The position numbers and the translations under genes were made by a program. Positions 1 to 5,266 of a stretch of 5,266 bases of DNA are shown here, piece by piece (position 1 is the stretch's first letter; each line of letters begins with the position of its first letter). The stretch is taken from the NCBI GenBank assembly GCA_964349835.1, contig CAYGID010000121.1:1-5266 (forward strand), given 5' to 3'. The stretch is from JAQVSH01 sp964349835 (lineage in GTDB: Bacteria > Bacteroidota > Bacteroidia > Bacteroidales > UBA4181). Under the pieces are notes generated by a model that saw only the letters and a list, made by a program, of their open reading frames with translations, did not search any database and was not told the DNA's origin.

Positions 1-738
1 CATAAATTGTTGGGTGAGGGTTGCCCACGCCTGCATGGCATCGAGTACCGCCTTTTCGCCAATGGCAAAGCGCGCTTTCAGGGTGTTGTGGGTTACCTCG
101 GTGCCCTCCGAGAGTTTGGTTTTGTAGGCAATGTAGAGGTTGGGAAAGCCGGCGGTGCTAAGGGGTTGGTAGGCGCCGTACCCCTGTTTTTCCATGATTT
201 CGCGGCTGAAATCCATATAGACGGGGGTTTCGTAGGCCTGCGCCACACGGTCTTGCAGGCCGGCAGCAATGCCCAGCTCTTCGGTTTCGACGCGTAGCAC
301 CAGATTGGCCAGAATGGGTTTGGCCATGGTAATGCCATAGAAGGCCATAAGGGCTTTAAAGCAGGCGGTGATGATGGCCGAAGAGCCGGCAAGCCCCAGC
401 CGGATGGGGATGTTGCTGCAGTATCGGATGGTGAAGTTCCGGTTGTCGAGCGCAATCTGTTGGGTGCGGCAGTAGGTGTAGAACACCTTTATGGAGGCTT
501 TCAGCAGCCGTAAGCCGCCATAGTAGCCGTTCAGCGCCACGTTCGAGGCCAGCTCTTCGATGTTGCCGAATTTGTCTACATCGAGTGCCTCGGGCACGAT
601 CTCCAGATCGGGGGTCTGGTAGAGCTGTACTTTGGCCCTGAAATTACTAAACACAAAGGCAATGGTCTTGCCGTAATAGCCGTCGGAGGGGTTGCCTATA
701 AGGGCGGCACGCGGGTACGACTGGGTCTCTATAATCAT
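1..738 (-). CDS. GHMP-family sugar kinase, glucuronokinase-like (partial, C-terminus off the left edge)
   Basis: The frame is open from an ATG at 738 to the window edge, giving 246 residues with no stop. Residues 10-26 contain RAALIGNPSDGYYGK, the N-terminal substrate-side motif of glucuronokinase-like GHMP kinases. Residues 111-121 contain PIRLGLAGSSAI, the glycine/serine-rich ATP-binding motif 2. Residues 153-164 read EELGIAAGLQDR, followed by a YMDFS segment at 174-178. The first, third and last of these resemble plant glucuronokinase (D-glucuronate + ATP to glucuronate 1-phosphate) more than galactokinase or mevalonate kinase. The family usually runs to about 350 residues, so roughly the last third is missing, including the C-terminal GHMP domain. 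The start lies 17 bp after the upstream antiterminator gene, so the two are probably co-transcribed. The protein should be cytosolic and feed nucleotide-sugar synthesis. The GHMP assignment is firm; the substrate is inferred, and heptose or another sugar-1-kinase activity is possible. Confidence 0.85.
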   Translation of the reverse strand, partial: MIIETQSYPRAALIGNPSDGYYGKTIAFVFSNFRAKVQLYQTPDLEIVPEALDVDKFGNIEELASNVALNGYYGGLRLLKASIKVFYTYCRTQQIALDNRNFTIRYCSNIPIRLGLAGSSAIITACFKALMAFYGITMAKPILANLVLRVETEELGIAAGLQDRVAQAYETPVYMDFSREIMEKQGYGAYQPLSTAGFPNLYIAYKTKLSEGTEVTHNTLKARFAIGEKAVLDAMQAWATLTQQFM

Positions 739-755
739 AGTTCCGGTTTAGGTAG

Positions 756-1262
756 TTACACTTTGGGGCTAACGGGCCGAACCATTTTGGGGTGTATCGT
801 CACCAAAAGGGCCTGGTCAATGTGGTCGATCCGAAGCACAACCCTGTGCCGTCCGGAAATCTGCACCAACTCGCCCTCCCGGCCGGCGAGGGTACCCTCC
901 ACAATTGCCACTTTCTGCCCGGGAACGAGCATCGGTGGTGCCGGCTCTACCTCCATCCGCTCTTTCATCACCTGCCTTAGCACCTCAATCTGTGCATCGG
1001 GAATCAGCGCCGGTTTGCCGTCGTACCACAGGCACCGCACAATTCCAAAGGTGTTCAATATAGCATAGTGCTGCTTAAGGTCGATTGGGCGGGCAAAAAT
1101 ATAGCCTCTGATCAGAGGCTCCTCCACCACCTTTTTTCGGTCGGACCACTGCCTGACCACCGTGTAGAGCGGTAAAAACACCTCAATGGCTTGTTGGCGT
1201 AGTTTTTCGTTAACTGCTTTCTCGGCTCGCGAACGGGTGTAGTAGGCATACCAATCGTTCAT
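756..1262 (-). CDS. UpxY-type NusG-family transcription antiterminator
   Basis: This is a 168-residue protein with the NusG layout. An N-terminal NGN domain covers about residues 4-100: it opens with WYAYYTRSRAEK, then has VFLPLY at 28-33 and IRGYIFAR at 51-58. A C-terminal KOW segment covers about 113-143 (VPGQKVAIVEGTLAGREG). Length and motifs fit the specialised UpxY/RfaH-like paralogues rather than housekeeping NusG. In Bacteroides such proteins promote read-through of polysaccharide operons by acting on RNA polymerase early in transcription. The ATG at 1262 is preferred because WYAYYTRS is the conserved beginning and a weak purine-rich AAGGAA precedes it. A longer in-frame start at 1406 would overlap the amidohydrolase gene by 112 bp and add 48 residues without NusG character. 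The gene sits 32 bp after the amidohydrolase stop and 17 bp before the kinase. Its target operon is probably its own, continuing to the left; that is inference. Confidence 0.9.
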   Translation of the reverse strand: MNDWYAYYTRSRAEKAVNEKLRQQAIEVFLPLYTVVRQWSDRKKVVEEPLIRGYIFARPIDLKQHYAILNTFGIVRCLWYDGKPALIPDAQIEVLRQVMKERMEVEPAPPMLVPGQKVAIVEGTLAGREGELVQISGRHRVVLRIDHIDQALLVTIHPKMVRPVSPKV

Positions 1263-1283
1263 GTCTTTTCCTTTTCTGATACG

Positions 1284-1291
1284 CAAAATTA
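1284..1291 (-). promoter_or_regulatory. Candidate Bacteroidetes -7 box for the antiterminator/kinase genes
   Basis: On the minus strand this reads TAATTTTG, an exact match to the Bacteroidetes -7 consensus TAnnTTTG. It lies entirely in the 32 bp gap between the amidohydrolase stop and the antiterminator start, about 21 bp before the ATG, so the 5' leader would be very short. No clear TTTG -33 element was seen about 20 bp further upstream, which would lie inside the amidohydrolase gene. Two or three exact matches are expected by chance in this window, so position is the main argument. Confidence 0.4.
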
Positions 1292-1294
1292 TCA

Positions 1295-2650
1295 TTATTT
1301 CGCGGGAATCCTTCGTTTCCACTCCAGAAAGCGGGAGGGGTTGATTGATGCAATTCGATGGAAGCTCTCTTCGCCCATCATGGCGCGCACATTGATGCTG
1401 AACCACCTTTCGTTTCGTTTGAGTTCGGACATGTAGAAGTCGGATCCAAACAAGATTTTATCGGCCATACTGTAGCGGTTGTCCACTTCGCTGTATGGGT
1501 TGTCGGGTTGCGCTTCTGTTCGGTGTTGGGCGGCCACATGAAAGAAGGCCATCAGGTCGGGGTTGGCCAGCGAGAAGGAGATGTCGGCATAGACACCGCT
1601 ATAGTTTTTCATGAGCCTGCAGATGTGGCTGAACCAGTTGTCGTGCGGTTGGCCCCCCTCGCGGTAGATCTCCAGGCAGTCGGCTTCGCCTCCGAAATGC
1701 GAAAAGCAGATTTTGAGGCCTTCGAAGCGCTGTAGCAGCGGTTCATATTCGAGTGGGTGCCCATACCGCTCGGCCCATTGCCGTAAGGAGGTTTGCCTGA
1801 GGGGCTCTCGGGTTACGGGATGCACAAGCCCTCCCGATCCTTTGATGCGGCCGTACACCGGACCGTTGCGCGAGCAGTGTACCATAACCGGTACCCCCTT
1901 TTGGGCGGCCCACTCCCATAAGGGCATCAGTCGGCTGTCGCCGGGATAGAAACCCATGGCCGGGTAGAGTTTGATTCCGGCAAATCCTTTGTTCATGAGA
2001 TACTCCTGTGCCAGTTCGGTTACATCGGGCCGGCGGGGGTCGGCACAAAAGAAGGGGAGGAGGATGGGGCCGAATTCGTTGGTTGCCTTAAGGCGGGCCA
2101 ACTCCTCCAACTGCCCCATAAAGTTGTTGGTTGCTCCGGTTTCCGGTTTCGTTTTGTCTGGCGCCGCAAGTTTTGCGTGGGTCGTTGTGCTGCGAGGGTT
2201 GCCACTGCTTTCGGTAAACCCGCCGGCTCCCATATAGTCGAAATCGATGGTGTGTACGGCAAACCGGGTGCCCGAAGGATAGTATCCCATCAACTCTTTC
2301 AGAATATCGGCCTGTGAGGGGCGGCCGCCACGGAGCAGAAACAGAGCCATCCGGGTCGATTTTCGGTTGGGGTTTCGGGGGTGCCACCAGCCCATCCAAA
2401 AGGCCATTCGCCTGCGGATGCTTTCCTCGTGGTTGTAGCGTTTTCGCCCATCTGCACGCCCATCGGTAGGTCTGCCGGCAGGTCCATCTGCACGCCTTCG
2501 GAGCGTTAGGCGAGGCAGACCCGAAACCACGTAAAGCAGAAATATCCAGAGGGTACGGAATCGGCCCTTGCGGGCAAACAGCCACTGCAGGGGAATAAAT
2601 CGGCGAGGAACGTGGTTGAGGGTAAAGATGTGGGTGTGGATATTGATCAT
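1295..2650 (-). CDS. Amidohydrolase-family (PF04909-like) metal-dependent hydrolase or decarboxylase
   Basis: This 451-residue protein carries the set of residues expected in an amidohydrolase-2 TIM barrel. It has the HxH metal motif near the N-terminus (INIHTHIF, H5 and H7), GIKLYP with K227, VMVHCS with H258, ICFSHFGG with H318, and ILFGSDFYM with the strand-8 aspartate D404. The family includes ACMSD-like decarboxylases and assorted C-C and C-N hydrolases; the substrate here cannot be read from sequence. A segment at about 122-143 (GYYPSGTRF, then DFDYMGAGG) resembles a Bacteroidetes subgroup of the family. It is longer than a typical member (about 300-350) because of extra sequence at about 20-115, including an Ala/Asp/Gly/Arg-rich stretch at 54-69, and a polar linker at 148-178. 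The ATG gives the usual MINIHTH opening directly. It is the first gene of the leftward run and begins just beyond a 13 bp tandem repeat. No signal peptide is seen, so it is probably cytosolic. Confidence 0.85.
   Translation of the reverse strand: MINIHTHIFTLNHVPRRFIPLQWLFARKGRFRTLWIFLLYVVSGLPRLTLRRRADGPAGRPTDGRADGRKRYNHEESIRRRMAFWMGWWHPRNPNRKSTRMALFLLRGGRPSQADILKELMGYYPSGTRFAVHTIDFDYMGAGGFTESSGNPRSTTTHAKLAAPDKTKPETGATNNFMGQLEELARLKATNEFGPILLPFFCADPRRPDVTELAQEYLMNKGFAGIKLYPAMGFYPGDSRLMPLWEWAAQKGVPVMVHCSRNGPVYGRIKGSGGLVHPVTREPLRQTSLRQWAERYGHPLEYEPLLQRFEGLKICFSHFGGEADCLEIYREGGQPHDNWFSHICRLMKNYSGVYADISFSLANPDLMAFFHVAAQHRTEAQPDNPYSEVDNRYSMADKILFGSDFYMSELKRNERWFSINVRAMMGEESFHRIASINPSRFLEWKRRIPAK
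2448..2496. repeat. Direct repeat of 13 bp inside the amidohydrolase gene
   Basis: The 13-mer CCATCTGCACGCC occurs at 2448-2460 and again at 2484-2496, exactly 36 bp (12 codons) apart. A perfect 10 bp palindrome CTGCCGGCAG lies between them at 2472-2481. In the protein this corresponds to the ADGPAGRPTDGRADGR stretch at residues 54-69. The spacing in whole codons keeps the reading frame, consistent with an in-frame repeat expansion or small insertion in a surface loop. Confidence 0.6.
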
Positions 2651-2665
2651 GGCGGCACTTTTTCT

Positions 2666-2704
2666 GTAAAGATTCTCGGTAAAGATTCTCGGTAAAGATT
2701 CTCG
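2666..2704. repeat. Tandem repeat, 13 bp x 3, upstream of the amidohydrolase
   Basis: Three identical consecutive copies of GTAAAGATTCTCG are followed by a truncated fourth copy (GTAA, 2705-2708). The array ends 15 bp before the amidohydrolase ATG, on the side from which that gene is transcribed, so it would lie in the 5' leader or core promoter. Perfect identity between copies suggests recent expansion. Copy-number change would alter leader length in 13 bp steps. Confidence 0.85.
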
Positions 2705-2834
2705 GTAATGAGTTTCTGTAAAAATAGCCGCGCTTTTTTTGAGTACCCTCTGGCTTGGCTCTGCTGTGGCCTTTTCAGACCAAAAGGGCGCTTCTTAACC
2801 CTTTGCAAGCGTCGCGATTGCTCACTGCCCACCC

Positions 2835-2842
2835 TATTTTTG
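2835..2842 (+). promoter_or_regulatory. Candidate Bacteroidetes -7 box for the lipoprotein operon
   Basis: TATTTTTG matches TAnnTTTG exactly and lies 49 bp before the lipoprotein ATG in the divergent region, giving a leader of roughly 40 bases. The -33 side is poor: a TTG at 2818-2820 is only 14 bp upstream, and a TTTG at 2802-2805 is 29 bp upstream, whereas about 20 bp is usual. Confidence 0.4.
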
Positions 2843-2891
2843 TGCTGTTCGCTTGGTTAGTACCCCCCTTTTTCTTATCGCTGTTTCTGTT

Positions 2892-3842
2892 ATGCATACC
2901 CGACTCTCTCTTTTACGGCACCTGCTTTTGGGGTGTGTGGTTCTGCTCTCCGGCCTGATGTTGAGTAGTTGCGCCGCGCTATCGGAAACTCACCGAAAGG
3001 CCGTAGGGGCTTTTGTGGGCAGGGCCGATACCCTTGCCCTGTCGCCCTCGGTGGTGGTTTCCGAGCTGGCTCAGATTCGACGTCATCGCGGGGTCATCTA
3101 TAGTTCGACCCTATCGAGCCACGAGCTTAGGATGGAGGAGTTGGAGTTGCTGATAAACGACCAAACGGAGAGCGAAACCCTGGGCAGGGCAGCCGATCTC
3201 TCGGCTCGTCTGTTGCGAACCTATGCCGGGGCGCTGAATTATCTTGCTCATACCAATCGGTATGAGCCATTCGGAGTGGTTTCTCGCTCCATTGGCCGGA
3301 AGATGGATGGTTTTGCGGCCGATTATAATGCGTTGGAGTGGGGACGGCCACTCCCGGCCGGCTACGGAGTGTTAGCCGGAAAACTTATCGGAGCCGCACG
3401 GATGCGCTGGCTCCGGTTTCGTCAGGCAAGGGCGCTCAGGGCGGTGGTTGAGCATGGCGATACGTTGGTTTCCCTTATGACCGCCAACCTGATTACCTCG
3501 CTCAACAGTAAGGAGTTTACCGAGATGATTGATTATGAGGAGTCGGCTCTCCGAACGGCATACCTCACCCGGCTGCGCTTTAACACATTGCATAACGGCC
3601 CACTGCTCACCCCCGCCGACGACCTGGACTATCTCTCGCTCCGCGACTCTTTAGAGAGGGTAAAGGCGCTCCGTCGCCGCACGGTATCTGCCCTCCGCTC
3701 TTTACGCAATGCGCACGGAAAACTGGTGGTAGCGCTCCAAAAACCCCGGAAATTCATGGAAGTCTGGGCCGAGGCCGAAGCCACCTACCTGGAGGGGCTC
3801 GATATGTACGACGACTTTATAACCCTATCGCCATGGCTTTGA
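2892..3842 (+). CDS. Predicted lipoprotein, mostly helical, family not recognised
   Basis: This is a 316-residue protein. Residues 1-26 form a lipoprotein signal peptide: basic MHTRLSLLRH, a hydrophobic core LLLGCVVLLSGLML, then the lipobox LSSC with C27 as the lipidated cysteine. The residues after the cysteine (AALSETH) do not match the acidic surface-export signal known for Bacteroidetes lipoproteins, so a periplasm-facing location is slightly favoured. The mature part has few prolines and long amphipathic stretches, for example about 70-110, 185-215 and 255-300, suggesting an alpha-helical bundle. A motif NAHGKLVVALQ lies near residues 275-285. No enzymatic motif was seen. The ATG at 2892 is chosen over a TTG at 2853 because it places the basic region directly before the hydrophobic core and lies just downstream of a -7 box. 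The gene's last 10 bp overlap the next gene, implying coupled translation and a related role. Function unknown. Confidence 0.85.
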   Translation: MHTRLSLLRHLLLGCVVLLSGLMLSSCAALSETHRKAVGAFVGRADTLALSPSVVVSELAQIRRHRGVIYSSTLSSHELRMEELELLINDQTESETLGRAADLSARLLRTYAGALNYLAHTNRYEPFGVVSRSIGRKMDGFAADYNALEWGRPLPAGYGVLAGKLIGAARMRWLRFRQARALRAVVEHGDTLVSLMTANLITSLNSKEFTEMIDYEESALRTAYLTRLRFNTLHNGPLLTPADDLDYLSLRDSLERVKALRRRTVSALRSLRNAHGKLVVALQKPRKFMEVWAEAEATYLEGLDMYDDFITLSPWL

Positions 3843-4195
3843 AAAAGAGATCTAAAACCTCAGCCAATGAGATTCCCGACACCTTGAAGGAGGTAGCCAA
3901 AGCGTTGGCCGAGATTGAGATGCGGCGCACCGAAGCAGGCCTCGCTCCCGACGAGGCACAACTCCTTGAACAGCTGTCGCTGAGTATCCGCATGGCCGAG
4001 CGCACGCTAATCAAGCAACGCAACACCGAGTGGGTAAAGCTTTGGAAAACCGACTACAGCTACCTTCAGGAGCTGGTTTCCGAAGCTCGTTCGGCCGGGC
4101 GTTCGCTCTCCTCGTTAACGGCAATCCTCGACCGCATCAACCTCCTGTTGCGCAATCTGCAAAAAATGGAACGCGATATCACCTCTAAACCCTAG
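3833..4195 (+). CDS. Small charged helical protein of unknown function, coupled to the lipoprotein gene
   Basis: This is a 120-residue protein with a basic N-terminus (MALKKRSKTS) and no signal peptide or membrane segment, so it is probably cytosolic. It is nearly all helix-forming: residues 15-32 (DTLKEVAKALAEIEMRR), 39-65 (DEAQLLEQLSLSIRMAE onward) and 72-115, with heptad-like leucine spacing in the last part (LTAILDRINLLLRNLQK). Three helices separated by short turns would fit a helical bundle or coiled-coil dimer. Its ATG lies inside the end of the lipoprotein gene (ATGGCTTTGA contains the start and the upstream TGA), with no obvious ribosome-binding site of its own, so reinitiation is likely. 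The stop codon falls in the first unit of a 20 bp repeat array. Base composition resembles the lipoprotein gene. The family is not recognised; it is called real on operon geometry and clean length. Confidence 0.75.
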   Translation: MALKKRSKTSANEIPDTLKEVAKALAEIEMRRTEAGLAPDEAQLLEQLSLSIRMAERTLIKQRNTEWVKLWKTDYSYLQELVSEARSAGRSLSSLTAILDRINLLLRNLQKMERDITSKP

Positions 4196-4290
4196 TTCTG
4201 GCACGTAACATCAGGCTCTGCCACTTTACATCAGGCTCTGGCACTTTACATCAGGCTCTGGCACGTAACATCAGGTTCTACCACTTAACA
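4191..4290. repeat. Tandem repeat, 20 bp x 5, in the convergent intergenic gap
   Basis: Five consecutive 20 bp units, with core TCAGGCTCTGGCACTTTACA, run without spacers. Units 2-4 (4211-4270) are nearly identical and vary mainly at the G/C after CTCTG and at GTAACA versus TTTACA. Units 1 and 5 are more diverged. Unit 1 carries the TAG stop of the plus-strand gene and unit 5 carries the TAG stop of the minus-strand gene plus its last three codons. The 82 bp between the two stops consists entirely of this array. No strong hairpin or T-tract is present; the best is a 5 bp TGGCA/TGCCA pairing. Confidence 0.9.
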
Positions 4291-5156
4291 TATTTTGCAT
4301 CCGTGAGAAACTTGAAATCGTGGGCAACTGCCTCGAGGGGCGGAACCGTGTATGCCTCTTGTTCGATGTAGTAGATGCTAAGTCCGGCCTTCTTTGCCAC
4401 GGCAAAGAGCGATTCAAAGTCGTTGCGTCCCTTTCCAAACTCGGTACTTTCGTTTTTCTCCTTATGGGCATCTTTGAGGTGCCAGTTCGAGAATCGTCCC
4501 GGGTATTTGTTCACATACGAAACACAGTCGCCACCGCCCAAAAGCACCTGGCAAGTGTCCATCTGGAAAGTAACCAGTTTGGCGTCGGTATTTTGCAACA
4601 TCACATCGTAGGGCAGTTCACCCTCGAGCGGGTGGAATTCGGTAACATGGTTGTGGAAGGCAAATTTCAGGTTGTGTGCTTTGGCCATCTCGCCCAGTTT
4701 GTTAAACTGTTCGGCCAGCCGTTTTACATCGGCAATGGTTTTGAGTTGCCCTTCGGGGTAGCTGGCCTGGACAATCCATTCGGCCCCGGTCTCTACCGTA
4801 GCTGCCATATTCTGTTTCCAGAAATCCCACCCCTTTTCGTCGCCGGGGGCCAGCAGAGCACTGCCGGTGTGCGAACCCGACAGGCGCATGCCCATATCGG
4901 CCAGTATTTTACTGAACTCCTTAGGATCGCGACCATAGAATTTTCCGTTGCTGTAACTGGCAGCCTCTAAGTGGGGAAAGCCAATTTTGGCAAGCTGCTG
5001 CAACGTGCCGGTAAAATCGCGGCTAATCTCGTTACGAACACTATAGAGTTGCAGACCAATCTGCTTCTTTTTGGCTTCTGCGGCAAACGCCTCGGGAAGG
5101 AGGGTCGATGCGGCAACCATGCCGGCGGCTTTGAGAAAATCACGTCTTGAAATCAT
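4278..5156 (-). CDS. Tat-exported sugar phosphate isomerase/epimerase-like TIM-barrel protein (AP_endonuc_2 fold)
   Basis: This 292-residue protein begins with a twin-arginine signal: SRRDFLK at 3-9, a hydrophobic stretch AAGMVAASTLL at 10-20, and a likely cleavage after AFA at residue 25. The mature protein opens with IGLQLYSVR (33-41), typical of xylose-isomerase-like TIM barrels. Likely metal and catalytic residues sit in the expected order: FAFHNH (H168, H170), FQMD (D200), WHLKD (H226, D229), the GKGRNDF segment at 241-247, and YYIEQE (E265, E267). Length is normal for the family. Export and the absence of an obvious phosphate-binding feature suggest action on free or oxidised sugars in the periplasm rather than on sugar phosphates. 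Related Bacteroidetes proteins accompany sugar oxidoreductases, but no such neighbour is visible here. It converges on the helical protein gene, and an 8 bp repeat array lies upstream. Fold and export are confident; substrate is unknown. Confidence 0.9.
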   Translation of the reverse strand: MISRRDFLKAAGMVAASTLLPEAFAAEAKKKQIGLQLYSVRNEISRDFTGTLQQLAKIGFPHLEAASYSNGKFYGRDPKEFSKILADMGMRLSGSHTGSALLAPGDEKGWDFWKQNMAATVETGAEWIVQASYPEGQLKTIADVKRLAEQFNKLGEMAKAHNLKFAFHNHVTEFHPLEGELPYDVMLQNTDAKLVTFQMDTCQVLLGGGDCVSYVNKYPGRFSNWHLKDAHKEKNESTEFGKGRNDFESLFAVAKKAGLSIYYIEQEAYTVPPLEAVAHDFKFLTDAKYVKW

Positions 5157-5171
5157 AATGGTAAATGATTT

Positions 5172-5266
5172 GATAATTAGACAATTAGACGATTTGGAGA
5201 TTTGGAGATGTGACGATTTGGAGATTTGATAATTCGATAATTTGGCAATTCGATAATTCGATAATT
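5172..5266. repeat. AT-rich 8 bp tandem repeat (12 units, continuing off the right edge)
   Basis: From 5172 the sequence splits cleanly into consecutive octamers: GATAATTA, GACAATTA, GACGATTT, GGAGATTT, GGAGATGT, GACGATTT, GGAGATTT, GATAATTC, GATAATTT, GGCAATTC, GATAATTC and a final GATAATT cut by the window edge. The consensus is roughly GAYRATTY. The array starts 15 bp before the ATG of the Tat-exported isomerase and occupies the whole visible upstream region, where its promoter should be. No TAnnTTTG box is visible there on the minus strand. Confidence 0.85.

Larger units (their letters stand above)
2651..2891. other. Divergent intergenic region between the amidohydrolase and lipoprotein genes
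   Basis: This 241 bp gap separates genes read outward in both directions, so promoters for both strands should lie here. It contains a three-copy 13 bp repeat nearest the amidohydrolase and a good plus-strand -7 box at 2835-2842. It also has a perfect 6 bp inverted repeat with a 6 bp loop (CCTTTT/AAAAGG, 2770-2787). A weaker minus-strand -7-like octamer TATTTTTA at 2719-2726 lies about 70 bp from the amidohydrolase ATG and differs from the consensus at its last base. No operator of a known regulator was recognised. Confidence 0.5.

Noticed and set aside
93..455. A 120-residue frame on the minus strand within the kinase region
   Set aside because: It overlaps the continuous GHMP kinase frame, which has clear motifs; the alternative translation is rich in Pro, Ser and Trp with no family signal.
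1263..1406. N-terminal extension of the antiterminator to an ATG at 1406
   Set aside because: The extra 48 residues do not look like NusG, and the extension lies mostly inside the amidohydrolase coding sequence. The ATG at 1262 gives the conserved start.
2647..2832. A 61-residue basic frame on the minus strand whose stop overlaps the amidohydrolase start as ATGA
   Set aside because: The overlap looks like coupling, but the frame begins at a GTG, is Lys/Arg-rich without a recognisable domain, reads straight through the 13 bp repeats, and overlaps the promoter area of the divergent gene. It is most likely chance.
2853..2891. TTG start adding 13 residues to the lipoprotein
   Set aside because: The ATG at 2892 gives a standard basic-plus-hydrophobic lipoprotein signal, and the extension would put a second hydrophobic stretch before it.
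4199..4226. Intrinsic terminator after the helical protein gene
   Set aside because: The only pairing is a 5 bp TGGCA/TGCCA stem with a 15-base loop and three T's, too weak and simply a product of the repeat.
4191..4290. CRISPR array reading of the 20 bp repeats
   Set aside because: The units are contiguous with no spacers, only 20 bp, and no cas gene is nearby.
4320..4970. A 216-residue plus-strand frame opposite the isomerase
   Set aside because: It is antisense to a gene with a complete Tat signal and metal motifs; long antisense frames are expected from codon bias here.

Overview
The window most resembles a chromosomal segment of a Bacteroidetes (probably Bacteroidales) genome. This is inferred from three things: a UpxY-type NusG paralogue, two TAnnTTTG-type -7 promoter boxes in plausible places, and start codons without a clear Shine-Dalgarno. 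Six protein genes are supported. One of them runs off the left edge.

Left half (1-2650, all minus strand, read right to left). An amidohydrolase of the ACMSD-like type (1295-2650) is followed after 32 bp by a UpxY/NusG-like antiterminator (756-1262). After a further 17 bp comes a GHMP kinase whose motifs closely match plant-type glucuronokinase (1-738, C-terminus outside the window). The antiterminator and the sugar-1-kinase suggest the start of a surface-polysaccharide or uronic-acid nucleotide-sugar locus continuing past the left edge. A perfect -7 box between the amidohydrolase and upxY suggests that the last two genes may have their own promoter.

Centre (2651-4195). A 241 bp divergent intergenic region holds three copies of a 13 bp tandem repeat and a -7 box for the plus strand. 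It is followed by two plus-strand genes that overlap by 10 bp: an unrecognised helical lipoprotein (2892-3842) and a 120-residue charged helical protein (3833-4195). They look like a translationally coupled pair of unknown function.

Right part (4191-5266). A five-copy 20 bp tandem repeat fills the convergent gap and includes the stop codons of both flanking genes. Beyond it, on the minus strand, lies a Tat-exported TIM-barrel sugar isomerase/epimerase-like protein (4278-5156). Upstream of that gene an AT-rich 8 bp tandem repeat of at least 12 units runs off the right edge.

No tRNA, rRNA, CRISPR array, transposase or convincing intrinsic terminator was seen. The least explained items are the lipoprotein/helical protein pair and the three tandem arrays of different period, one in each gap between separate transcription units.
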